Assembly (NCBI GenBank): GCA_031412335.1
Contig: JANOCT010000008.1
Location: 8,163 to 72,162 of the forward strand
Length of the DNA stretch: 64,000 nt
Direction: 5' to 3'
Origin: JBBQYA01 sp031412335
Lineage (GTDB): Bacteria; Bacteroidota; Bacteroidia; Sphingobacteriales; Sphingobacteriaceae
This document shows, piece by piece, positions 1 through 9,358 of this stretch. The translations under genes were made by a program, and so were the position numbers. Position 1 is the first letter of the stretch. Each line of letters begins with the position of its first letter. Below the pieces are notes generated by a model. The model was given only the letters and a program-made list of their open reading frames with translations. It was not told where the DNA came from and did not search any database.

Positions 1-2
1 TA

Positions 3-1505
3 AGTCTTGCCTCTGCAATTACTAATATAAATGGTTATTATGAGCTAAAATTGCCACTAAAACCTGGAGAGGTTATTTTGTATGTAAATAAGAATCAATA
101 TTTAAGAGAACGGAATTATGTAAATATTGCTGAAAACAGAAAAGTTAATATTTCATTGATTCCTTTAAATTTGGATAAGTTACCAACTTACATACCATCT
201 GCTACTGATAGTTTAGAAATTATCTCAGAATATAAATTTATTCCTTCTCTTATAAATCAAAAGCAACGAATAAATTTTAAAAATATTCAGGATACATTAT
301 ATAGGCCCATTCAAATATCATTACTTCCATTTATTGGAACTAATCAGTTGGTAAGTTCAAATGTTATTAATGATTTATCATTTAATATTTTTGCAGGTAT
401 TTCGGGTGGTGTCAGAAAGGCTGAGTTTGCAGGTTTTGCCAATATAAACCGATGGGACGTTAAAGGGTTTCAGAGTGGAGGTTTCGCAAATTTTGTTGGT
501 GGTAATGTTACTGGATTTCAAAATGCTGGCTTTGGGAATTTTGTGATTGGAAACGTAAAAGGTTTCCAGAATGCTGGATTCTCTAACATCAATAAAGGTA
601 GTTTTAAAGGGGCTCAATTTGCTGGTTTTATAAATGCAAATTATGGTAGTTTAAATGGATTTCAAGGCGCTGGCGCTATTAACACAAATTATAGAAATGC
701 AAAGGGAGTGCAAGCTGCTGGCCTCACCAATGTTAATTTTAGTTCAGTCAAAGGCACCCAATTAGCAGGTCTTGGAAATTTTGCTTTTGGTAAACAATCC
801 AGTACTCAACTAGCTGGATTGGGTAATTTCTCTTATGGTATACAAAAGGGTTTGCAAGTTTCTACTCTTTTAAATGTCAATTTGAAAGAACTTAACGGAG
901 TTCAAATCTCATCTGTTTTTAATTTTGCTATTAAAGTAAAGCGAGGTTTTCAACTTGGGTTATTTAATTATGCTGATTCCTCGAATGCAATTTCTGTTGG
1001 GTTGTTTTCATTTGTAAGAAAAGGTGGATATAGACGTTTAGAAATAGGATCAAATGAACAAGGTTTTATAATTGGTACTATTAAAACAGGAGTTCGAAGA
1101 TTTTACAACATTGCTCAAGTAGGTATTTGGACTCAACAAACCAATAAGCCTATTTGGTTATATGGATACGGAATCGGGAATAGCATATTTCTAAAGAATA
1201 ATTGGATAATTGATTTTCAGGGAACTCATGCTGTTTTATTAAATGGGAAGTCATCACCAGAGAATTATCAGCTTCCTAAATTTCAAATAACCATAGAGAA
1301 AAAATTGAGTAAAAATACTTCTTTCGCATTTGGGCCTGTTTTAAACGGTTTATTAGAGAAGAATAATAAGCCAGAAATGGATCAATTAAAAGGTTTTATT
1401 CCTTATAATTTAAAACAATACAATTTCACAGGTCATACATTGAAAACCTGGATAGGATTTACTGCAAGTTTTAGATTTTTTGATTCATTAGGCTATGGTA
1501 AGTAA
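3..1505 (+). CDS. Surface protein with 16-residue GF/GxQ repeats, 5' end missing
   Basis: The frame is open from base 3 with no start codon that fits, so the gene begins before the window; 500 residues are visible. The first residues (SASITNINGYYELKLP-like) look like the end of a carboxypeptidase-regulatory beta-sandwich. Eleven exact 16-residue repeats follow (bases 426-953), with consensus xAGFxNxxxGxVKGxQ. The remaining ~180 residues are beta-strand rich and end in an aromatic (ASFRFFDSLGYGK), suggesting an outer-membrane or surface fold. The repeat type matches what I know as LA_2272-like surface repeats, common in Bacteroidota and Leptospira; their function is not known. The assignment to a surface location is inference, because the signal peptide would lie outside the window. 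A hairpin followed by T residues closes the gene. Confidence 0.75.
   Translation, partial: SLASAITNINGYYELKLPLKPGEVILYVNKNQYLRERNYVNIAENRKVNISLIPLNLDKLPTYIPSATDSLEIISEYKFIPSLINQKQRINFKNIQDTLYRPIQISLLPFIGTNQLVSSNVINDLSFNIFAGISGGVRKAEFAGFANINRWDVKGFQSGGFANFVGGNVTGFQNAGFGNFVIGNVKGFQNAGFSNINKGSFKGAQFAGFINANYGSLNGFQGAGAINTNYRNAKGVQAAGLTNVNFSSVKGTQLAGLGNFAFGKQSSTQLAGLGNFSYGIQKGLQVSTLLNVNLKELNGVQISSVFNFAIKVKRGFQLGLFNYADSSNAISVGLFSFVRKGGYRRLEIGSNEQGFIIGTIKTGVRRFYNIAQVGIWTQQTNKPIWLYGYGIGNSIFLKNNWIIDFQGTHAVLLNGKSSPENYQLPKFQITIEKKLSKNTSFAFGPVLNGLLEKNNKPEMDQLKGFIPYNLKQYNFTGHTLKTWIGFTASFRFFDSLGYGK
426..953 (+). repeat. Eleven 48-bp coding repeats
   Basis: Eleven consecutive 16-codon units without any insertion or deletion. 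Each has a small/hydrophobic-A-G-hydrophobic start, an Asn at position 6 and a Gln at position 16. The first units are closest to each other (FANFVGGNV, FGNFVIGNV); later ones diverge while keeping length, which suggests selection on the period. Confidence 0.85.
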
Positions 1506-1547
1506 AAGATAGCTAATATTAAAATTTATGTGGACTGGCTATTTTTT
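1504..1547 (+). terminator. Probable intrinsic terminator of the repeat protein gene
   Basis: ATAGCTA at 1509-1515 can pair with TGGCTAT at 1536-1542 (one G-U pair), followed by six T residues at 1542-1547. The flanking A and T residues can extend the stem. The loop is about 20 bases, so it is a moderate rather than a strong hairpin. Confidence 0.5.
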
Positions 1548-1647
1548 ACGTTTAGTTTAAATAGAAAATAAGAAAAAATTTTATTAAAACACGATAGGGG
1601 TATTTGCTTTCTAGAATGTCATATAATTAAATCAAATAAAAATATTT

Positions 1648-4053
1648 ATGAAAATTAAAATTGCAATACTCTCATTTATTTTATTTTTTATTGCATTATG
1701 CAACGAGAGTTTAATTGCTCAGGACAAATTCACCGTTAGTGGTTATGTTAAAAACGAATCCGACGGAGAAACAATTTTAGGAGCAACAGTATATACTAGA
1801 GAGATGCCTGAGCGTGGTACTGCGACTAACAGTGCAGGTTTTTATTCGCTCACACTTCCAAAAGGGTTTTATAAATTAGTGTTCAGCACATTGGGATATA
1901 CTACTAAAGTAATTGATCTGGATCTAACACAAAACAGAGTACAAAGCATTGAATTAAATGACTCTGAAACTCAATTGAATGAAGTAGTTATTACAGAAGA
2001 TGTAATTGATGCAAATGTAACTTCTAATAGAATGAGTTTAGAAAAATTAGATATACAAACCATTAAAAGTATGCCAGCACTACTTGGCGAAGTTGATGTT
2101 ATTAGGAGTATTCAAATGTTGCCAGGAGTAAGTACCGTCGGTGAAGGAGCATCTGGTTTTAATGTTAGGGGAGGAGGAGTTGATCAGAATCTAATCTTGC
2201 AGGATGAATCAATTATTTATAATAGTTCACATTTATTTGGTTTTTTTTCTGTCTTTAATCCAGATGCAGTAAAAGATGTAACTTTAATGAAAGGTGGAAT
2301 TCCTGCACAATATGGAGGTAGATTATCATCTCTTTTGGATGTAAAATTAAAAGAAGGAAATTCTAAACAATTTGCTGGAACAGCAGGGATTGGTACAGTT
2401 AGTAGTAGATTAGCATTGGAAGCCCCTATTATTAAAGATAAAAGTTCGTTTATCATAGCTGCAAGAAGATCTTACGCAGACCTATTCCTTAAACTACTTC
2501 CTGATTTTAAAGATAATCAACTTTATTTTTATGATTTAAGTGCCAAATGGAATTATAATATCAATGCAAAAAATACGGTATACGTTTCCGGCTATTTCGG
2601 AAAAGATGTTTTTAAGTTTAATGATGATTTTAAATTAAATTGGGGAAACGCTACAGGTACCATTCGTTGGAATCATGTTTTCAATCAGAAGTTGTTTGCT
2701 AAATTCACTGGAGTTTATTCAAATTATGAATATGAATTAGGAGTTCCAAGTGGAACGGACGCTTTTTCATGGATATCTAACATACAAAATCAAAATTTAA
2801 AAGCAGATTTACAATACTTTATCAATCCTAGAAACACATTAAATTTTGGAGGTTCTGTTATTAACTATTCATTTAGTCCAGGTAAAATAACTCCAGGAGG
2901 TGATAATTCTTTTTTTAATAAATATGAACTGCCTGAACAGCGAGGCATAGAATATGGCTTGTATATAGATAATGATCGGGAATTAGGATCCAGATGGTCA
3001 CTTCAATATGGATTGCGACTTTCTATGTTCGATTTTAGAGGACCATATACCACCAAAGAATACGAAGGTGTGAATGGAGAAAGAAAAAACTTAATTAAAA
3101 CAAAAGTTTTTAGCAATGAATCTATCGTAAAATATTGGAATCCTGAACCAAGATTTGGAGCAAGATATTCGTTAAACGAAAGTAGTTCTGTGAAAATGAG
3201 CTATCAGAGAATGGTACAATATATCCATTTAATTTCAAGTACAACTGCGGCATCTCCATTAGATATTTGGCAACCAAGTACTACTAATATTAAGCCAGAA
3301 ACAGCCGATCAGGTAGCTATTGGGTATTTTAAAAATTTGAAAGACAATATGTTTGAAACATCTATTGAGGTTTATTATAAAACAACAACCAATCAAATTG
3401 ATTATATTAACGGAGCAGAAACTTTGTTAAATGAAGAACTAGAAAGTGAGCTTCTTTACGGAAAGGGAAGAGCATATGGAGCAGAGTTTTATGTTAAAAA
3501 GAAAACAGGTAAAATAAATGGTTGGGTAAGTTATACACTTGCAAAATCTGAACGACAAATTGATGGATTGAATAATAATGATTGGTACAACGCAAAATAT
3601 GATAGAACGCATAATATATCAATTGTTGGTATTTATGATATGAATAAGAAATGGTCCTTTTCAACTTCCTTTGCCTATTTGACTGGAGTTGCTGCAACAT
3701 TTCCAAATTCGCGTTATACTGTACAAGGGATAGTTATTCCAGATATATCTGATAATTCAAGAAACAATTATAGAGTGCCAGCTTATCACCGATTAGATTT
3801 TGCAGCAACACTTACTCCTAAAGGAAAGCCAAATCGTAAATATACTAGCAATTGGGTGTTTTCGGTTTATAATGCATATAACAGAAGAAATGCTTTTTCC
3901 ATATATTTTGGTCAGAATAATGATACTAAAAACCTTAATTATGGTCAAGATTCAAATGGCAATTACATTCCTACCTCTGCTAAAACACAAGCTACTCGTC
4001 TAGCTGTTTTCGGTTCTATTATTCCATCAGTTACTTACAACATTAAATTTTAA
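1648..4053 (+). CDS. TonB-dependent receptor with carboxypeptidase-regulatory domain
   Basis: 801 residues. A signal peptide occupies about residues 1-25 (hydrophobic core, ending SLIAQ). A CarboxypepD_reg-like domain follows (about 30-115; GATVYTREMPERGTATNSAGFYSL). The plug domain (about 125-240) shows the FNVRGGGVDQN and GGIPAQYGGRLSS motifs usual in SusC/TonB receptors, and the rest is a beta-barrel ending in Phe. The protein should import an unknown ligand across the outer membrane using TonB/ExbBD energy. The ATG is preceded by A/T-rich sequence as usual in Bacteroidota. Six bases separate it from a DUF4249 lipoprotein gene, a known pairing that suggests one operon and a surface complex. 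The substrate cannot be read from the sequence. Confidence 0.93.
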   Translation: MKIKIAILSFILFFIALCNESLIAQDKFTVSGYVKNESDGETILGATVYTREMPERGTATNSAGFYSLTLPKGFYKLVFSTLGYTTKVIDLDLTQNRVQSIELNDSETQLNEVVITEDVIDANVTSNRMSLEKLDIQTIKSMPALLGEVDVIRSIQMLPGVSTVGEGASGFNVRGGGVDQNLILQDESIIYNSSHLFGFFSVFNPDAVKDVTLMKGGIPAQYGGRLSSLLDVKLKEGNSKQFAGTAGIGTVSSRLALEAPIIKDKSSFIIAARRSYADLFLKLLPDFKDNQLYFYDLSAKWNYNINAKNTVYVSGYFGKDVFKFNDDFKLNWGNATGTIRWNHVFNQKLFAKFTGVYSNYEYELGVPSGTDAFSWISNIQNQNLKADLQYFINPRNTLNFGGSVINYSFSPGKITPGGDNSFFNKYELPEQRGIEYGLYIDNDRELGSRWSLQYGLRLSMFDFRGPYTTKEYEGVNGERKNLIKTKVFSNESIVKYWNPEPRFGARYSLNESSSVKMSYQRMVQYIHLISSTTAASPLDIWQPSTTNIKPETADQVAIGYFKNLKDNMFETSIEVYYKTTTNQIDYINGAETLLNEELESELLYGKGRAYGAEFYVKKKTGKINGWVSYTLAKSERQIDGLNNNDWYNAKYDRTHNISIVGIYDMNKKWSFSTSFAYLTGVAATFPNSRYTVQGIVIPDISDNSRNNYRVPAYHRLDFAATLTPKGKPNRKYTSNWVFSVYNAYNRRNAFSIYFGQNNDTKNLNYGQDSNGNYIPTSAKTQATRLAVFGSIIPSVTYNIKF

Positions 4054-4059
4054 TTCGAA

Positions 4060-4887
4060 ATGAAAAATATATTTTTTAAAATTATAATCGCTGCATCTTT
4101 TTCTTTTTTACTTATTTCTTGTGAAGATGTAATTGACGTAAAACTTGACAAAGGCATAGAAAAATTGAGTGTAGATGCTGAATTAACTACTTTGCCTGGT
4201 CCGTATGAAGTCAAACTAAGCCTAACAGCACCTTATTTTAATAATGTTGCAAATCCTACTGTAAGTGGAGCTGTTGTTATTATTTCAGATTCAGATGGAA
4301 ATGTGGATACTCTAATTGAGAAAAAAGCTGGTACTTATATCACTACTTCTATTCAGGGGGTTATAGGTAGAGAATATACATTGACCATAAAATCTGCAGG
4401 ACAAGAATACTTTGCAAAAACTGTAATAAATAGAATTACATCTATTGATTCACTCTATTCTAAATTCGTTGAAAATGAATTAGGTTTTGATGATGGTTTT
4501 TATGTTTATACAAATGTTCAAGAACCTTCAGGAAAGGGAGATTATTTTAGATTCAGAGCGTATAAAAATGATACACTTTTCAATCAAACAAGTGATTTGT
4601 TTTATACTAGCGATATATTTGTTGATGGTAATTACATTGAAGAACAAGAAATTGCCTTCAAGCCTTATAAAAAAGGCGATAATGCAAAATTGCAAATTTT
4701 ATCTATTACAGAAGATGCTTATTACTTTTACGATGAAGTTTTTAATCAAACATCTGGTGGTGGATTATTTGCTGACCCACCAGCTAATGTAAGAACAAAC
4801 ATTTTTAATAAAGATCCAAAGGGAACTGCTGCAACTGGTTATTTCTTTGGGTCAGCAGTTTCAGAAATGGAAATTACTGTGGAATAA
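4060..4887 (+). CDS. DUF4249 family lipoprotein
   Basis: 275 residues. The N-terminus is a lipoprotein signal (hydrophobic stretch, lipobox LLISC with Cys21, then EDVIDV), so it should be anchored in the outer membrane. The body matches the DUF4249 pattern I know from Bacteroidota: an early VDAELTTLPGPYEVKLSLTAPY-like segment, a SDSDGN turn, and a C-terminal strand ending in the YFFGSAVSE region. It lies 6 bp after a TonB-dependent receptor gene and is probably its surface partner, analogous in position to SusD but not homologous to it. Function is inferred from context only. Confidence 0.85.
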   Translation: MKNIFFKIIIAASFSFLLISCEDVIDVKLDKGIEKLSVDAELTTLPGPYEVKLSLTAPYFNNVANPTVSGAVVIISDSDGNVDTLIEKKAGTYITTSIQGVIGREYTLTIKSAGQEYFAKTVINRITSIDSLYSKFVENELGFDDGFYVYTNVQEPSGKGDYFRFRAYKNDTLFNQTSDLFYTSDIFVDGNYIEEQEIAFKPYKKGDNAKLQILSITEDAYYFYDEVFNQTSGGGLFADPPANVRTNIFNKDPKGTAATGYFFGSAVSEMEITVE

Positions 4888-5012
4888 GAATTTATTTTCT
4901 AAATCTCTTTCTATTTTGGATTGGCTTTTAAAATTACTATTTAACAATGGTTTATAAGGATATTTCGTTTCTTTCAAAATACATTGGTTGTGTATTTTTC
5001 ATTAAAATTCTT

Positions 5013-5915
5013 TTATTTGAAAATGTTTGATTTTTCATATAGATTATTAATCGCTAAAATCAATACACCAAATAAGACAGCTACTACTATTAATACCGTA
5101 TTTAATAGACCTTCTGTAGCAAACGACATTTTTATTAATATTGTTGAAATTATAAATCCAGAGTTTCGAATTACTTGATTAAACTTGTCGGTATGTAAAA
5201 AAGATACTAACAAAAGTAAAACATCAATAAGTATAAGTACAGTAAAAAATTCGTCAAAGAAAATGTTGTTTACATTTTTAATTGACTCAACTAGTTCACT
5301 TATTGAGAAAAAATTGTCATAAATCCAATTTATTAAACTCGTAGAAGCAAGAATCATTAATATTGGAATTAAGCAAAATGCTATTATTTTTTTTGTTTTT
5401 ATAAATGATTCCATTTGAATTGATTTTTCTGAGTTATCTAAAAGGATAGCCTCTTTCCTGTTCAGTTTATAAAAAAGAAAAATTAGCCCAAAGAGTATAA
5501 TCGTAGCTAATAGATCATATGTAAACTGCAGATCATTTTTCTCTGTAAACCAATTAGCTGTAAATTCAAGTTTTGATAAATCTTTAAAAATTCTCCTGAT
5601 TAGGATTAATGTAATAATTTCATATTGTTTGCCAATATAACTTGAAGTTGATTTTGGCAAATAGTAAACTAACAAATAAACTTCATAAAGTAGAATAAAT
5701 GAAAATGGTGTATATATGGCAGCAATTGGATTACTCAACAGCTTATCATAATCACTTAATATCACTATTTTGTAATGAATAAGTAAAATTAAAATAGAAT
5801 GTATAGCAAAACTTATAATTGCAATTCCTAAAATAATTTTTTCAGAATTTTTCTTAGAATTTTCTGATAAAAATATCGGATAAAGTTTTTTGTAAAATTT
5901 TTCGATAGTATTCAT
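5013..5915 (-). CDS. Polytopic membrane protein of unknown function
   Basis: 300 residues with roughly six to seven hydrophobic segments (near residues 26-50, 63-88, 132-150, 175-198, 220-242 and 250-290), a charged N-terminal tail and a Lys-rich end. A loop YLPKSTSSYIGKQYEIITLILIRRIFKDLSKLEF sits between segments 2 and 3 and contains many charged residues; it may carry the conserved function. I recognise no named family. It converges with the DUF4249 gene (125 bp apart) and stands 172 bp from the next gene on its own strand, so it is probably monocistronic. Confidence 0.7.
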   Translation of the reverse strand: MNTIEKFYKKLYPIFLSENSKKNSEKIILGIAIISFAIHSILILLIHYKIVILSDYDKLLSNPIAAIYTPFSFILLYEVYLLVYYLPKSTSSYIGKQYEIITLILIRRIFKDLSKLEFTANWFTEKNDLQFTYDLLATIILFGLIFLFYKLNRKEAILLDNSEKSIQMESFIKTKKIIAFCLIPILMILASTSLINWIYDNFFSISELVESIKNVNNIFFDEFFTVLILIDVLLLLVSFLHTDKFNQVIRNSGFIISTILIKMSFATEGLLNTVLIVVAVLFGVLILAINNLYEKSNIFK

Positions 5916-6087
5916 ATTTCAATTAGCAGATATTTGTAATTTAAAGAAAATAGTAAAATGTTAATACCTTTAACCCTGAGCAATTGTTATTGTTTCTGAA
6001 AGATAGAATAATGTTTTATTTATCTATGAAAATGCTTGGAATCTTTATTTGTATAAAAGATAGGATAATACTAAATTTTGAAGCATG

Positions 6088-6810
6088 TTACTTACTATAT
6101 TTTCTTTTCATAATAATAAGGCGAAATTTAATATTGTCGTATATTAAACCTAAAATTAGTAGCAAAGCCGGAATAAATAAAACATGAAGTTCTAAACTTG
6201 AATAAAAAATCCCTCCCATAATTCCACCTGAAAAAAAGAAGCTAATAATAGTTAATCTAAGCTTTATAGATGAGTAAAGTATGTTTTTTGTTTCTTTTGT
6301 TTTGTAAAAAAAAAGTTGCGAAAGTTCAATACCTAAATCAGTAAAAAGACCAGTTAGGTGAGTTGTTCTAACAGTCGCGTTAGATATTCTTGTAACTAAG
6401 GAATTTTGCAAGCCCATGGCATAAAGTAAGCTGCATGCAAGTAAATTTGCATTTTTTAAAATAAGATTTTGTCCATATATTGCTACGAATATCAATATTA
6501 TAGTTTCTAATAGTATCGGTAAAATAAAAACAAAGCGATCATTTTTTCTCAATATTATTTCAACAAACAAACTCGAAGAAAAAGATCCGAGAAAAAAGAA
6601 AAATATATAAATGAAGTAAATAAACCCTGCCCAGAAATTTAATTTAAATATCTCATCAACAAAGAAAGCAAAGTGCCCAGTTACATTGGTAGTTAATTTT
6701 TGAACAGCTAAAAAACCGGCTACATTCACTAATCCTGCAACAAAGGAAAGTAATGAAGCTATTTTTAAATTATGAGTTAAAGTTCGGGATTTTCCCTGAT
6801 GGCGAAACAT
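6088..6810 (-). CDS. YoaK family (DUF1275) membrane protein
   Basis: 240 residues, about six membrane segments. The N-terminal half has the family pattern: LLSFVAGLVNVAGFLAV followed by TTNVTGHFAFFVDEIF. A later segment has LLYAMGLQNSLVTRISNATVRTTHLTGLFTDLGIELSQL, the best conserved part of DUF1275 proteins (GxQNxxxxxxxxxxxxTThlTG). Biochemical function is unknown for the family. Standalone gene with long spacers on both sides. Confidence 0.9.
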   Translation of the reverse strand: MFRHQGKSRTLTHNLKIASLLSFVAGLVNVAGFLAVQKLTTNVTGHFAFFVDEIFKLNFWAGFIYFIYIFFFFLGSFSSSLFVEIILRKNDRFVFILPILLETIILIFVAIYGQNLILKNANLLACSLLYAMGLQNSLVTRISNATVRTTHLTGLFTDLGIELSQLFFYKTKETKNILYSSIKLRLTIISFFFSGGIMGGIFYSSLELHVLFIPALLLILGLIYDNIKFRLIIMKRKYSK

Positions 6811-6995
6811 TTAAAAGTTTTAAACAGTTATCATAAAGTTAAATTAATAATAGGGGCATTGTTTTTTCTCCTAATGATAATTAATGGATTGTTACTTTTT
6901 TAGGTTTAATCAATGGGAAAAAAGATTCTCAGGTTCAAAAATATTGAGATATTTGAAGTTAGGCCGATTCCTTCATTCCTATTTTCACAATTTTT

Positions 6996-7406
6996 TTAGT
7001 TGAAATTGTTAGGCGTATATATGTTTAACGTTAATAAAAATACAGATTCTTCAATAGCATAAATACTATGTGGGATATTTTCATGTAGTGCTATAAGTTG
7101 ACCTTTTATTATTTCTAAAGATTCAAATTCTGTTGAGAAATTTAAACATCCTTCTATAAGCTGCACACTTATTATTCCATCAGCGGTGTGTTTTGTCATT
7201 TCTGCATTTTTGTGCATGGCAACTAATACAATTCTTAATCCACTGGTTTTAAATATAGTAATTGCATTTCTATCACTATTTTTCCAAGCTGTCTCATTTT
7301 TAATTTGATTAATTAAAGATGTTAAATCAGCAGAGATAAGAGATGCATCTAGTGGACGATCACCTTCTGGCCGTTGTGTGGTTGATTTATTAAATTTAGG
7401 TTCCAT
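6996..7406 (-). CDS. Small cupin-domain protein
   Basis: 136 residues. After ~35 residues of variable N-terminus there is a single cupin-like beta-barrel: IKNETAWKNSDRNAITIFKTSGLRIVLVAMHKNAEMTKHTADGIISVQLIEG (motif 1 region with His at KHTADG) and LIALHENIPHSIYAIEESVFLLTL (motif 2 region with GxxxxxxxxxPH). The metal-binding His set looks incomplete compared with canonical cupins, so an enzymatic role is uncertain; a sensor or small-molecule binding role is possible. It sits 44 bp downstream of the next gene on the strand. Confidence 0.75.
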   Translation of the reverse strand: MEPKFNKSTTQRPEGDRPLDASLISADLTSLINQIKNETAWKNSDRNAITIFKTSGLRIVLVAMHKNAEMTKHTADGIISVQLIEGCLNFSTEFESLEIIKGQLIALHENIPHSIYAIEESVFLLTLNIYTPNNFN

Positions 7407-7450
7407 TTTTATTACTCTTTAGAAAATCATTTACTTATTTTATTAGGTAC

Positions 7451-7774
7451 TTATTTATGAATTTTTAAAACATCGTGCATGAATTTAGTAACCAACGTAT
7501 CACTTGCAATTCCGTATCCATCTATTAATGTTCCTTTTTCTCCATTATTGGTTTCTATTGCATATAATATTGCACTATCATCAGGGTTAGATTCTCCTTC
7601 AAATCGATAAAAATGATTTACCTCAACATCGGTAGTTTGATATGTTTTATTGCTTGATAGTGACAATAATCCTCCGTCAACTGCTTTGAATTGAGTTTTG
7701 TAGCCAGATTTTTCTAATTCTGCTAGGATAGAAACCAATGGTTCCATACTTATTTTTTCGATTGAATTTGTCAT
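7451..7774 (-). CDS. Small conserved protein, often labelled phosphoribosylpyrophosphate synthetase-like
   Basis: 107 residues starting at the ATG at 7774; the open frame extends four codons further to a TTG (7786), which has no support. The sequence (MTNSIEKISMEPLVSILAELEKSGYKTQFK; YQTTDVEVNHFYRFEGESNPDDSAILYAIE; KGTLIDGYGIASDTLVTKFMHDV) belongs to a widespread Bacteroidota family that databases name after phosphoribosylpyrophosphate synthetase although it lacks the PRPP-binding loop. I would treat it as a protein of unknown function. Probably cotranscribed with the cupin gene. Confidence 0.7.
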   Translation of the reverse strand: MTNSIEKISMEPLVSILAELEKSGYKTQFKAVDGGLLSLSSNKTYQTTDVEVNHFYRFEGESNPDDSAILYAIETNNGEKGTLIDGYGIASDTLVTKFMHDVLKIHK

Positions 7775-7880
7775 ATTCGAATGCAATTTTTATTTATTTA
7801 ATTATTAGGTTTTTATAATTTTAATAGATGAAAATAATAAATGAATTATCTGTTTAAGGATAAATCTAATCAATAAAACT

Positions 7881-8701
7881 CTAATAAATTTCTTTAAATG
7901 CGATTCCCAAATTTTCAATTACGTCTGTAATGAGCATACTTTCAATGCTTTGCTTTTTTAACGTTAAATCTGCCGCTTGTGCATGTAGGAAAACTCCTAA
8001 TTTTGCAGCATCAGATGCCGGATATCCTTGAGCCAAAAAAGAGGTAATTACTCCAGTTAAAGCATCGCCAGAACCTCCTTTTGCCAAACCAGAATTGCCA
8101 ATTTTATTTACATACAACTTTCCAGAATAGGTAATAATGGTTCTGAAATCTTTTAAAATAATAATACAATTTAATTCTATTGCTTTGGCAACGGCAGTAT
8201 TAATTCTTTCTTCATGCGAATTGTGATTACCAAAAAGACGGTCAAACTCTTTCGGGTGCGGAGTAAGAATAGTTTCGTATGGAATATTTTTAAAAGTTTT
8301 TTGTTATCGGAAATGATATTTAAAGCATCAGCATCAAGCAATATCGGGTTTTTGTATTTATGAAGAATTGTTGATACTAATTTTTGTGATTCTTCACTTT
8401 TCCCAATTCCTGGTCCAATTCCAATTGCAGAAAAGTTAGATATATCTATTATCGTATTTTCTCGAAATTGTACCATAGCTTCTGGTATGGTAGATTGAAT
8501 AATAAATCTCTCATCCTTTGGAATATTTACTGTGAGTAATCCACAACCAGTTCGCAAACAAGCCCTTGTCGAAATTACGGCTGAGCCCATTAGGCCTTGA
8601 CTACCACAAATTAACAATGCATGACCATGGTCCCCTTTATTCGAATCCTCCTTTCGGGTTCTAAGCAATTTTCCGGCAATTTGTTTAGTTAATGTTTTCA
8701 A
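7881..8701 (-). pseudogene. nnrD: ADP-dependent NAD(P)H-hydrate dehydratase, split by a one-base frameshift
   Basis: NnrD repairs hydrated NAD(P)H using ADP. The upstream part (8177-8701) carries GDHGHALLICGSQGLMGSAV, GIGPGIG and LLDADALNI; the downstream part (7881-8117 and the frame before it) carries GNSGLAKGGSGDALTGVI. Reading the +1 frame past about 8290 restores the expected middle (NIPYETILTPHPKEFDRLFG ... IIILKDFRTIITYSGKLYVNK). The joint is a run of five T residues at 8287-8291 (A residues in the mRNA) where six would keep frame, so this is a single-base loss in a homopolymer. It may be a true mutation, a phase-variable tract or a sequencing error. The only possible start is TTG at 8701, directly after the in-frame stop of the upstream gene. 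The NnrE epimerase domain is absent. Restored length would be 273 residues, normal for a stand-alone NnrD. Confidence 0.85.
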
Positions 8702-9220
8702 TTAATTGCTAGTTAATATTTTTTTATTTACACTTATCTCATTTAATAAATCTATTAAATTTAGTGTTTTCGTAAACATATCCAACGACCCGTCAATTTT
8801 ATGAGGCCAGTTTTCTTTCAGTTTATCCCAATATAATTCTACACCGTTACCATCTGGGTCATTTAAATAAATCGCTTCAGATACACCATGATCGGCAGCA
8901 CCTGTTAAAGGATAATTATTTTTTAATAATCGATCATATATTATTGCAAGTTCTTTTCTACTCGGATATAAAATGGCAGTATGATATAAACCTACTCCAT
9001 ATTCAGGAGCTGGTGCTGCATTTTTACTTTGCCAGGTATTTAATCCTATGTGGTGGTGGTATCCTCCAGCAGATATAAATGCTGCTTGTTCTCCATATTT
9101 GGTTGTAAGTTCAAAACCTAATAAACCACAATAAAATTCTAGAGATCGTTCAAGATCAGACACTTTTAAATGAATATGACCAATACGAGTGTCTTTAGGT
9201 ATTGAATATTTATCTTTCAT
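8702..9220 (-). CDS. VOC-fold protein, catechol 2,3-dioxygenase/glyoxalase-like
   Basis: 172 residues with one complete vicinal-oxygen-chelate module: GHIHLKVSDLERSLEFYCGLLGFEL (metal His at IHL), AAFISAGGYHHHIGLNTW (second His), GLYHTAILYPSRKELAIIYDRL and NDPDGNGVELYWDK (metal Glu in VELYWD). This resembles the N-terminal half of CatE-type dioxygenases; single-module versions act as dioxygenases, lyases or resistance proteins, and the substrate is unknown. A -7 like element lies at 9315-9322. Its stop codon abuts the TTG start of nnrD in the same frame, so the two are cotranscribed and possibly coupled. Confidence 0.85.
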   Translation of the reverse strand: MKDKYSIPKDTRIGHIHLKVSDLERSLEFYCGLLGFELTTKYGEQAAFISAGGYHHHIGLNTWQSKNAAPAPEYGVGLYHTAILYPSRKELAIIYDRLLKNNYPLTGAADHGVSEAIYLNDPDGNGVELYWDKLKENWPHKIDGSLDMFTKTLNLIDLLNEISVNKKILTSN

Positions 9221-9314
9221 TTAGTTTAAATTTAATCATTTAATTCGAAAAGTTATTTGAAATATATTTTCAAATTATAACCTAACGGAAAGCACTTTTT
9301 TCAAACAATGAAAA

Positions 9315-9322
9315 CAAAAGTA
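9315..9322 (-). promoter_or_regulatory. Possible Bacteroidota -7 element upstream of the VOC gene
   Basis: Reads TACTTTTG on the minus strand (consensus TAnnTTTG). It lies about 95 bases before the ATG at 9220, in the spacer after the ABC ATPase gene. No clear -33 TTTG is visible, so this is weak evidence. Confidence 0.35.
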
Positions 9323-9358
9323 AATGAATATTCTATGCTTATGGATTTTTCATTTATT

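Noticed and set aside
378..617. Minus-strand open frame over the surface repeat region
   Set aside because: It is a shadow created by the 48-bp periodic coding sequence on the plus strand.
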